The notes under the pieces were generated by a model. That model did not search any database, was not told the DNA's origin, and was given only the letters and a program-made list of their open reading frames with translations. From Chloroflexota bacterium (GTDB taxonomy: Bacteria > Chloroflexota > Dormibacteria > Dormibacterales > Dormibacteraceae): a stretch of 5,374 nt of DNA. The position numbers were made by a program, and so were the translations under genes. Positions 1 through 5,175 of this stretch are shown in pieces. The stretch's first letter is position 1, and each line of letters opens with the position of its first letter. The stretch spans positions 1 through 5,374 of the forward strand of contig VBFW01000090.1 in NCBI GenBank assembly GCA_005880525.1, in the 5' to 3' direction.

Positions 1-399
1 GCCGCGACAGTTGAAGTCACTCTGCACCCGCCAGAGCAGGTGTGCCCCACCAGTGGCGATCGTTCGCAGCTCAAAGAGGTAGTTAATCTGCCCCGCCCCG
101 GCGGCGTAGAAATATGTCACCGTCGCTGCCGGAGCCTCAACACGAAAGACGGAGCCGTGCCCGTCGGGTGTCGTACCAACGTAAAGGGTCTGTGGCGGTC
201 CGTACTCGGGGAAGTCTCCCGGTATATGGAGGTAGGTGCCCCGGTTACAAATCGCGTGAGCTGAGCTCCCGTGACTCGTATGCGGCGCGCCCGGGCCGCC
301 CGGCAGCGCGCAGCTCACAGAGAGAAGCGTGAGGGTTATTCCTGCCGCGCCTAGAGGCCAGCTGAACCAAAAGCTGTGCCAGGACCGATCAGGCGACAC
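1..399 (-). CDS. Secreted or lipoprotein-like hypothetical protein, C-terminus beyond the left edge
   Basis: An open frame runs from a GTG at 399-397 off the left edge, giving 133 codons with no stop in the window. The N-terminus (MSPDRSWHSFWFSWPLG) is followed by a hydrophobic stretch, AAGITLTLLSVSC, at about residues 18-30. This resembles a signal peptide; the Cys of LSVSC could be lipidated, but the lipobox is imperfect because position -3 is Ser. The exported part looks like real protein, for example GTYLHIPGDFPEYGPPQ, then TVTYFYAAGAGQINYLFELR and LLWRVQSDFNC, which reads as a beta-rich domain. The opposing frames are Arg-rich and protein-unlike. The GTG is the only standard start between an in-frame stop at 504-502 and the signal region. 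No Shine-Dalgarno is visible, and a hairpin at 407-440 sits directly upstream. The gene follows the lipocalin-like gene on the same strand with a 70-bp gap. I do not recognise the family. Confidence 0.7.
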   Translation of the reverse strand, partial: MSPDRSWHSFWFSWPLGAAGITLTLLSVSCALPGGPGAPHTSHGSSAHAICNRGTYLHIPGDFPEYGPPQTLYVGTTPDGHGSVFRVEAPAATVTYFYAAGAGQINYLFELRTIATGGAHLLWRVQSDFNCRG

Positions 400-406
400 C
401 GGGGCC

Positions 407-440
407 AGAGTAGCGGTTGGATCCTGAAACCGACTACTCT
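407..440. terminator. Inverted repeat between two leftward genes (possible terminator or start-region hairpin)
   Basis: AGAGTAGCGGTT (407-418) is the reverse complement of AACCGACTACTCT (428-440) apart from one extra T in the right arm. The loop is 9 nt and contains GGATCC. It lies about 30 nt after the stop of the lipocalin-like gene and ends 7 nt before the GTG of the next leftward gene. No U-tract follows on the leftward transcript (GGCCCCG follows instead), so it is not a classical intrinsic terminator. It could act as a U-less terminator, or fold over the ribosome-binding region of the left-edge gene. Confidence 0.5.
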
Positions 441-469
441 TCGTCGCCTCCGGCCAGGCAATCGAGTGG

Positions 470-913
470 TTAGCCGGCCCGCTCCCAGGTGAGCATTCGG
501 TTCACCGGCACACCGTCGGGTGTCGTCGTGGCCAGCCGGATGATCAGCTTGCCATCGTCCACCTTCATATTCCGAATCAGGGTCGCCCCGACGTGACTGT
601 GGGAGAGCGCTGCGACCAGATGGGTATGCACGTCGCCGCTCGCCTCGTCTACCTCATAGGTGCCGAAGTAGGCGTCGTAGCCGTCGACTGCAGTGGTGTT
701 GTTCTGCGCGGTGAACTCCGGCGCGGCGGCCGCGGCGCTGCGATCGCGCATCATGAACTGCGCCGCGAAGTTGCCGGCAGCGTCGAAGAACAGAAGCGCC
801 ATGGGATCAGAGCCCAGTGTCCGCTCGTCAACCAATGCGCCTGACCGATCGCGATCGATGCGCGAAAGCAGGCGCCACGTGCCGACAAGGTCACGAGCCA
901 GGGCGCCCACCAC
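470..913 (-). CDS. Lipocalin-like domain protein (Lipocalin_5 type)
   Basis: With the GTG start at 913 the product is 147 residues, the usual size for single-domain Lipocalin_5 (PF13924-like) proteins. The family signature is visible: an N-terminal DLVGTWRLLSR at about residues 8-18, then LGSDPMALLFFDAAGNFAAQ (first beta strands), GYDAYFGTYEVDEASG, HTHLVAALSHSHVGATLIRN, and a final strand pair, LIIRLATTTPDGVPVNRMLTWER. The family is expected to form a small beta-barrel that may bind a hydrophobic ligand; the ligand and reaction are unknown. There is no signal peptide, so it is probably cytoplasmic. The frame is open to a TTG at 976, but those extra 21 residues (MIHTFCTKRSECAGRSEV...) are not family-like and would translate through an operator-like repeat. 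GAGG lies 11 nt upstream of the 913 GTG; a second GTG at 910 is equally possible. Confidence 0.75.
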   Translation of the reverse strand: MVGALARDLVGTWRLLSRIDRDRSGALVDERTLGSDPMALLFFDAAGNFAAQFMMRDRSAAAAAPEFTAQNNTTAVDGYDAYFGTYEVDEASGDVHTHLVAALSHSHVGATLIRNMKVDDGKLIIRLATTTPDGVPVNRMLTWERAG

Positions 914-946
914 AGTCAGGGTAACCTCGCTCCGCCCGGCGCATTC

Positions 947-968
947 CGACCGTTTAGTACAAAACGTG
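947..968. promoter_or_regulatory. Operator-like element copy 1
   Basis: This is a 22-bp element whose two half sites, CGTTT (951-955) and AAACG (962-966), form an inverted repeat with a 6-bp centre (AGTACA). It matches copy 2 at 989-1010 at the outer 9 bases (CGACCGTTT) and at the terminal AAACGTG, and each copy is followed by GAATCA. Two copies in a divergent intergenic region suggest binding by a dimeric regulator. The regulator family is not identifiable from this window. It lies 34 bp upstream of the preferred lipocalin-like start. Confidence 0.55.
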
Positions 969-988
969 TGAATCAACCCCGCTTGAAG

Positions 989-1010
989 CGACCGTTTGGC
1001 GCCAAACGTG
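989..1010. promoter_or_regulatory. Operator-like element copy 2 with a perfect 16-bp palindrome
   Basis: The core CGTTTGGCGCCAAACG (993-1008) is a perfect 16-bp palindrome. It is flanked by the same CGAC at the left and TG at the right as copy 1, starting exactly 42 bp away (about four helical turns). An 11-nt palindrome, CGCTTGAAGCG (980-990), lies between the copies and abuts this one. The pair lies between the divergent lipocalin-like and DUF4242 genes, so it may control either or both. I could not assign convincing -35/-10 boxes relative to it. Confidence 0.6.
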
Positions 1011-1083
1011 CCGAATCAGGGCGTCACAGCCCCTCCCCAAATTCAGTAACCTAGCGGGCACCCAAGACGGTTCGGTTGACAAC

Positions 1084-1090
1084 AGGGAGG
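1084..1090 (+). promoter_or_regulatory. Strong ribosome binding site for the DUF4242 gene
   Basis: AGGGAGG lies 8 nt upstream of the GTG at 1099 and fixes that start. It is the clearest Shine-Dalgarno in the window that matches its own gene; most other genes here lack one at the usual spacing. Confidence 0.85.
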
Positions 1091-1098
1091 ATTAGCCC

Positions 1099-1353
1099 GT
1101 GCCCCTCTACATGGACATTCACGAGAAGCTGCCCGAAGGAGCCACGGTGGCCGATGTCGCCAAGGCGCACCAGGCCGACCTCGCCAAGCAGGGCGAGTAC
1201 GGCGTGAACTACAAGAGCTACTGGGTGGACGAGAAGGCCGGCAAGGCGTTCTGCCTCGTCGAGGCGCCCGACGCTGAGACCGCTGCTCGCGTGCACAAAG
1301 AAGCACACGGGCTGGTGGCCGACCACATCTTCGAGGTGTCAGAAGGGTCCTGA
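1099..1353 (+). CDS. DUF4242 / SCO4226-like small protein
   Basis: This is an 84-residue protein with the DUF4242 (PF14026-like) pattern: MPLYMDIHEKLPEG at the N-terminus, AHQADLAKQGEYGV around residues 23-36, then YWVDEKAGKAFCLVEAPDAE (41-60) and VHKEAHGLVADHIFEV (65-80). The family folds as a small ferredoxin-like dimer. The characterised member, Streptomyces coelicolor SCO4226, is reported as a nickel-binding protein. Histidines at 8, 24, 66, 70 and 76 are available, but I cannot say which would bind metal here, and nickel binding is inferred from the family only. The length is typical. It has no signal peptide and should be cytoplasmic. It is transcribed away from the lipocalin-like gene across the twin operator region, and is followed by the 1395 gene after 41 bp. 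Confidence 0.85.
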   Translation: MPLYMDIHEKLPEGATVADVAKAHQADLAKQGEYGVNYKSYWVDEKAGKAFCLVEAPDAETAARVHKEAHGLVADHIFEVSEGS

Positions 1354-1372
1354 CCCGACCGTAGGGCGGCGC

Positions 1373-1402
1373 AGCCACATCACAATCAATTGCGATGTGG
1401 CT
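1373..1402. promoter_or_regulatory. 30-bp near-perfect palindrome covering a start codon
   Basis: AGCCACATC (1373-1381) pairs with GATGTGGCT (1394-1402), and CAAT (1383-1386) pairs with ATTG (1389-1392). Thirteen of 15 symmetric pairs match; only A1382/C1393 and the central CA do not. The ATG of the following gene (1395-1397) lies inside the right arm. A further CGGCGC/GCGCCG pair (1367-1372 and 1409-1414) could extend it across a 6-nt bulge. No U-tract follows, so an intrinsic terminator is unlikely. As RNA it would bury the start codon; as DNA it could be an operator. Confidence 0.6.
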
Positions 1403-2204
1403 CGGACCGCGCCGCGGCTACGCCATCGACTGGGTAACCCAGCTGTGGGTGCGCGCGACCGGCCGGCGCGTACGCCTCCAGGAGCATCCATGGCTGGACG
1501 CCCCGGTCGGAGCCACGCGCCAGGTCGGCGTTGCGTGGCTCGGAGCCGAACCCCCGCGTGCGCAGGGCCTTCTCGTCTCGTTCGACGCCCTGGCCTCCGA
1601 CGAGTTCGACCCATCCGCGGTCTCTGAAGAAGTCCGCCGCTTCTACACCGAGACGTCCGCGTACCGCATGGACCTCTGGGCGCGCTGGTCTTTCCTTGCG
1701 GGCCTTGGCGCTCGCGCAGTCCGCGCGATGCACGCGGAACACCTCGACCAGCTCCGCGTCCCCATCGATGTGATGGAGGCCGCGACCGGCGTCACGAGCG
1801 ATGTTTTCGAGGTCGGCGGCGAGTCCGCATGGCTGCGCCGCTACGAGGACTCTCAGCACGTGATCTACGCCGGCGTCTACTCAGTCTTTCGACCTGATGG
1901 GCAGCCGCCGATGGTGCGCGTTGCCTTTCCGTTGCCCAACGGCAACTGCATCGTCCTGCTTCGACCGGAGAACGGTGAGGATGGCGCACTGAAGCTGGTT
2001 TCGAAGGGCCGTTATTTCGGCGAGCCTGGCATGTACCTCACAGTTACTCGCGGCAACGGCGAGGTCAGCGCGCGGCGCACGCCGATCGCCGAGCTGTTCA
2101 CCGTCTTCCCGGGTTCGGGTGGTGAGCTGCGGACCGACCATCTGCTCTGGTTCTACGGCTACCGCATGGCCCGCCTGCACTACCGGATCGAGCGCAAGTC
2201 CTGA
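1395..2204 (+). CDS. Conserved protein of unknown function
   Basis: The gene encodes a 269-residue soluble protein with no signal peptide or membrane segment. I do not recognise a named family, but the composition is clearly coding, with several family-like blocks: VRRFYTETSAYRMDLWARWS (about 80-99), QLRVPIDVMEAATGVTSDVF (about 119-138), MVRVAFPLPNGNCIVLLRPE (about 172-191), LVSKGRYFGEPGMYLTV (about 201-217), and a C-terminal ELRTDHLLWFYGYRMARLHY. The middle is beta-rich with an acidic, Gly-rich turn (ENGEDGALK). The ATG at 1395 is the only start after an in-frame stop at 1362-1364. It has no Shine-Dalgarno and lies in the right arm of a 30-bp palindrome, so translation may be structure-controlled, coupled to the DUF4242 gene 41 bp upstream, or from a leaderless message. 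An initiation further in (for example GTG 1449) would remove the WVTQLW block. Confidence 0.8.
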   Translation: MWLGPRRGYAIDWVTQLWVRATGRRVRLQEHPWLDAPVGATRQVGVAWLGAEPPRAQGLLVSFDALASDEFDPSAVSEEVRRFYTETSAYRMDLWARWSFLAGLGARAVRAMHAEHLDQLRVPIDVMEAATGVTSDVFEVGGESAWLRRYEDSQHVIYAGVYSVFRPDGQPPMVRVAFPLPNGNCIVLLRPENGEDGALKLVSKGRYFGEPGMYLTVTRGNGEVSARRTPIAELFTVFPGSGGELRTDHLLWFYGYRMARLHYRIERKS

Positions 2205-2266
2205 CCGCACTCCGGCGTCTTTCTAGTCAGATGGCGGTCCCTGCGGCTAAGCTCACGCGCTGAACG

Positions 2267-4399
2267 GTGACGCGACCTGAGAGGAAGGGCAGGTGGCGCG
2301 CCGCGGTGTCCGCGTGCGGGCTCGCGGCGGGACTGCTTTTGCTCGCCGTGCAGGCGGCGCTGGCGGCGCCGACCACCTGGCTCGCGGTGGACGGCGGCAT
2401 CCAGTTCCAGGGCACTGCCGGCACTACCTACGACTGGGGCAACTCTGGAGCCGTCTCGCCGGTCAACGCGTGCCCCGCCGGCGCGGTCAACCTGAGCGGC
2501 AGCGGCGGCATCTTCAACTGCGGCCGGCCCGGCGCCGCCGGCGCTCCGCCAATACCGCCTTCGCTCACGCCCACGGCGGCCGCTGACGCGAGCATCATCT
2601 CCGCGGTCTTCGTTTCCGACCCAATTGCAAGCGACACCACCAGCTGCGGGGGTGACCCGACCGTTGTGGCTGGGGGTGCGAAGAACGGCGACCTACTGAC
2701 CTCGATCGGAACGGCGAGCGGCAGCGTGCCAGGCAAGGACGACCTGAGCAACGTCTATGCGGTCAGCCACACCCGGTCGGACACCGGGCATCCAGAGATG
2801 TTCTTCGCGGCCGAGAGGCTGGTGAACAACGGCGACAGCCACATCGACTTCGAGTTCATGCAGAGCCAGGTGGGGGTCACGGCCGCGTGCGCGGGAACGT
2901 TCACCGGGAACCGTACCGAGGGCGACCTGCTGGTGGCTGTCGACTACACGGCCGGCGGCTCACTGGCAGGTGCTTCTGTGTGGCAGTGGCACTGCGCGGC
3001 GGATCCTGGACCGCAGCCGGCGGACGGAACGGTGTGCGATCCGGGCGGCCTTTCGGTCGCGCACTACGAGCAGATCGCGGTCCCGTCGTTCCTTACCCTC
3101 GCTGTCAACTCCGGCGGCGACGTACTGTGCGGGGGCTGGGTGTGCCGACTCGGCGCCACCGTCCCGCAGAACGATTTCGTCGAGGGCGGCATCGACCTGG
3201 CAGGCATCCCGTTTAACGGTTGCTTCAACTCCTTCCTGCCACACACGCGCACCGCGCAGTCGTTCAGCTCCGGGCTCAAGGACTTCGCGGGTCCAATCCC
3301 GTTCCACTCCTGCCGCACCGCGGTGCAGTCGAGCAACAGCTCGCCGACGGGCAGCGGCGTCTCGCCTGGCACCGCCGCCACCGATTCGGTGACTGTCGGC
3401 AACGGAGGCGCCGGTCCGGCGCCCACCGGTTCCGTGACGTTCTCCATCTGTCAGCCCTCGCAGCTCACCGGAGGGAGCTGTCCTTCGGGCGGGGCGCAGG
3501 TCGGCGCGGTTAAGACGCTCATCGCCGGCAGCGCGACCTCCGATTCCACATCCGCAACGACCGCGCTTGGCAAGTACTGCTGGCGAACTGTATTCACGCC
3601 CGACGTGGCGAGCACCGGTGTCTTCGCGCCCGGCGTGCACACGAACACCACCACGGAATGCTTCGGCGTGGTGGGGGCGGGCCTGCCGAACACTGGATTC
3701 CCGTTGGACGTGCCCGATGTCGGTGCGCTGGCTCCCGCCGCGGGCGGCGTCGTGCTGCCGCTGCTGATGCTGTTGGCAGTGGCGCGCCGGCGCACCGCCG
3801 CAGCGGCCATGCTCGCTGTGGTGGCGCTGGCGGCGGTGTCGTTCGCGGATGCTCCTCCTCAGAGCCCGAAAGCGGCGGTGGCGTCCGCTCACCAGGCCGC
3901 CGCGGTCGCTGCCGCCCCGTCAGCAGCGTCTCCCGGCGGCGTCTACAACAGCGGCACGCGCGCGGTTTGGCGCCTGGTCATCGAAAAGATCGGCGTGGAC
4001 GCGCCAATCGAACGTGTCGGCCTCGACGCAGCTCACGCGATGGCCTCACCCTCCAGCCTGGCCGGCGTCGGCTGGTTCGAGCGCGGCCCGTTGCCGGGAC
4101 AGCCGGGCGACGCGGTCATCGACGGCCACTACGGACTGCCATCAATCCCTGCTGTGTTCCGCAACCTGCAGGCGCTCGAGCCAGGCGATGCGCTGGTCGT
4201 GATCTGGCCTGACGGCAAGCAGGTGAAGTTCCGCGTCACATCGTCTGTGGTCATAGCGCGCAACGCACCACAGCCTTCCGGCCTGTTCGGCGCCGGCGGC
4301 GCGCCGAGGCTGTCGCTCATCACCTGTGCCGGCGCGTGGGACCAGGGTCATGCGACGTACACGCACCGGCTCATCGTCACCGCGGTGGCCGCGGGCTAG
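2267..4399 (+). CDS. Secreted LPXTG-type substrate fused to a class E/F-like sortase
   Basis: This 710-residue protein reads as two proteins in one frame. Residues 1-33 are a signal peptide (basic MTRPERKGRWR, hydrophobic GLAAGLLLLAVQAALA, cleavage near ALA-APT). Residues 35 to about 350 form a Gly/Thr/Ser-rich, Cys-rich exported region containing GKDDLSNVY (156-164) and HIDFEFMQSQ. Residues about 355-468 resemble an Ig-like repeat (PTGSVTFSICQP, GKYCWRTVFTPD). LPNTG follows at 473-477, then a membrane span (485-506), RRR (507-509), a second span (511-527) and an Ala-rich linker. The sortase domain occupies about 567-709 and has a complete triad: His621 in DGHYG, Cys687 in LITCAG and Arg701 in YTHRLIV. 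Sortases cut LPXTG between Thr and Gly and transfer the product to a cell-surface amine. GTG 2267 is the only upstream start (in-frame stop at 2261). It lacks a Shine-Dalgarno; a strong one at 2280-2289 serves an out-of-frame GTG. Confidence 0.85.
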   Translation: MTRPERKGRWRAAVSACGLAAGLLLLAVQAALAAPTTWLAVDGGIQFQGTAGTTYDWGNSGAVSPVNACPAGAVNLSGSGGIFNCGRPGAAGAPPIPPSLTPTAAADASIISAVFVSDPIASDTTSCGGDPTVVAGGAKNGDLLTSIGTASGSVPGKDDLSNVYAVSHTRSDTGHPEMFFAAERLVNNGDSHIDFEFMQSQVGVTAACAGTFTGNRTEGDLLVAVDYTAGGSLAGASVWQWHCAADPGPQPADGTVCDPGGLSVAHYEQIAVPSFLTLAVNSGGDVLCGGWVCRLGATVPQNDFVEGGIDLAGIPFNGCFNSFLPHTRTAQSFSSGLKDFAGPIPFHSCRTAVQSSNSSPTGSGVSPGTAATDSVTVGNGGAGPAPTGSVTFSICQPSQLTGGSCPSGGAQVGAVKTLIAGSATSDSTSATTALGKYCWRTVFTPDVASTGVFAPGVHTNTTTECFGVVGAGLPNTGFPLDVPDVGALAPAAGGVVLPLLMLLAVARRRTAAAAMLAVVALAAVSFADAPPQSPKAAVASAHQAAAVAAAPSAASPGGVYNSGTRAVWRLVIEKIGVDAPIERVGLDAAHAMASPSSLAGVGWFERGPLPGQPGDAVIDGHYGLPSIPAVFRNLQALEPGDALVVIWPDGKQVKFRVTSSVVIARNAPQPSGLFGAGGAPRLSLITCAGAWDQGHATYTHRLIVTAVAAG
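3683..3793 (+). other. LPNTG sorting-type signal: motif, membrane span and RRR tail inside the fused protein
   Basis: This segment encodes residues 473-509 of the fused gene. It contains LPNTG, a short spacer (FPLDVPD), a hydrophobic stretch (VGALAPAAGGVVLPLLMLLAVA) and RRR. These are the three parts of a classical cell-wall sorting signal, which normally ends a protein. Here translation continues directly into a second hydrophobic stretch (TAAAAMLAVVALAAVSFA) and the sortase domain. The Arg cluster fits a cytoplasmic loop under the positive-inside rule. Confidence 0.8.
3965..4396 (+). other. Sortase catalytic domain of the fused protein
   Basis: This covers roughly residues 567-710, starting with VWRLVIEKIGVDAPIERVGL, which is typical of the first strands of class E/F sortases. 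It continues through GVGWFERGPLPGQPGDAVI before His621, and LSLITCAGAWD around Cys687. Arg701 follows in YTHRLIVTA. All three catalytic positions are present with family-like spacing (66 and 14 residues), so the enzyme looks intact. The class assignment (F rather than E) is by eye only. Confidence 0.85.
4396..4399. other. Overlapping stop codons of convergent genes (CTAG)
   Basis: The palindrome CTAG supplies TAG to the rightward sortase fusion (4397-4399) and TAG to the leftward AlkZ-related gene (4398-4396). The two coding regions therefore overlap by 4 bp with no space for a terminator between them. Confidence 0.9.
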
Positions 4400-5175
4400 C
4401 GTTCCGCTTCGGCGATCGCGAGCCGGCCGAGCGCTGGGCGCACCAGCCGTCCGTCAGCCACGAGACGATCGATCGTCGCCGAAGGCACCGGCCAGCTGAA
4501 CCACGAGCGCACATCGGATTCCGGCGCAATGACGGCAGCCCGCATCCCGGCGAGGACGATGTCCGCAATCGGATCGCTGCTTGACGCGTGATTGCGCACG
4601 ACCGCATCCCACCGCCGCATCGGCGCGAAATGCCAGTCGCCCGCTTCGTTGAAGACGAGGCCATCGCTGACCACCGCTCCGACCCGCTCCAGGCGATTGC
4701 GTGCGCTTTTCAGTCGCTTGCGGTCCCAGCCCAGCTCGACCTCGACGTCCTCGGCCATCGAGGGACCCTGCCGCGCCAGGTGGCCCAGCAACCTAGCGTC
4801 GTCACCGGTCGCGGCGGCGATCGCCTCGCGGACGAGCGGATCGAACAACCGCGCCGTCGACGCAGACAGGTACAGCGACTTACCGCGATGCAGCTTGGTC
4901 AGCACCGCTCGCCCGTCCAGCGTCAGCTGGAATGACCATATCCATTTCGTTTTCGGCCACAGGGCGAATCCGCGGCCGCCCGGCTGGGCGACAGCCTCGT
5001 GACATGCCGCGAACAGGCTGGGCAGCGAGCAGTCGGGCATGCGCACGAGCATGCCGCGCTCCTCGAGAAACGCCGCCGCATCGCCAAGCGTTTTCAGCGC
5101 GCGATCGCGCCTGAGCCGGCACTCGAACGAACGCCTTCGCTCGAGCTTCGGGGTCAGGCCATCAGGCGGTGCCAC
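4396..5175 (-). CDS. AlkZ-related winged-helix protein
   Basis: The 259-residue product resembles AlkZ-related proteins (winged-helix, HTH_42/YcaQ relatives). The conserved-looking opening is ALKTLGDAAAFLEERGMLVR (about 26-45) followed by SLPSLFAACHEAV, matching the family's 'DA..F....G....P...LPSLWEAV' pattern. Next come a Trp-rich block (LWPKTKWIWSFQL), LHRGKSLYLSAS, and winged-helix-like elements: LLGHLARQGPSMAEDVEVEL, KRLKSARNRLERVGAVVSDG and GDWHFAPMRRWDAVV. A C-terminal FSWPVPSATIDRLVADGRLV completes it. True AlkZ is a DNA glycosylase for interstrand crosslinks; I see no clear QxD/QxQ catalytic motif, so glycosylase activity should not be assumed. The GTG start at 5175 overlaps the upstream peptidase gene by 14 bp, suggesting translational coupling. 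Only GGAGA directly abutting the GTG is present as a ribosome site. It is probably cytoplasmic. Confidence 0.6.
   Translation of the reverse strand: MAPPDGLTPKLERRRSFECRLRRDRALKTLGDAAAFLEERGMLVRMPDCSLPSLFAACHEAVAQPGGRGFALWPKTKWIWSFQLTLDGRAVLTKLHRGKSLYLSASTARLFDPLVREAIAAATGDDARLLGHLARQGPSMAEDVEVELGWDRKRLKSARNRLERVGAVVSDGLVFNEAGDWHFAPMRRWDAVVRNHASSSDPIADIVLAGMRAAVIAPESDVRSWFSWPVPSATIDRLVADGRLVRPALGRLAIAEAER

Noticed and set aside
40..332. Short rightward open frames near the left edge
   Set aside because: They are low-complexity and Arg-rich, and lie antisense to a frame with signal-peptide and beta-strand character.
914..976. TTG-initiated N-terminal extension of the lipocalin-like protein
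   Set aside because: The extra 21 residues are unlike the family and would run through operator copy 1; a GTG at 913 with GAGG upstream gives the expected length.
1047..1052. TAACCT as a -10 box for the DUF4242 gene
   Set aside because: The matching -35 position (about 1024-1029, TCACAG) is poor, so I could not support a promoter call.
1076..1081. Perfect TTGACA -35 hexamer
   Set aside because: A 17-bp spacer would place the -10 at the DUF4242 start codon and no TANNNT-like box is there, so it is probably chance.
1386..1859. 157-codon minus-strand frame
   Set aside because: It is the reverse-strand shadow of the conserved 1395-2204 gene, whose composition is far more protein-like.
2205..2266. 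Possible terminator or promoter before the fusion gene
   Set aside because: No stable inverted repeat with a U-tract and no convincing -35/-10 pair could be found in these 62 bases.
2293..2586. 97-codon rightward frame with a good Shine-Dalgarno
   Set aside because: The product is an Arg/Gly-rich shadow of the fusion gene without recognisable features; the ribosome site itself is kept as a finding.
2960..3892. 310-codon minus-strand open frame
   Set aside because: It is Arg/His-rich and protein-unlike, lying antisense to the well-supported sortase fusion; such shadows are common in GC-rich DNA.
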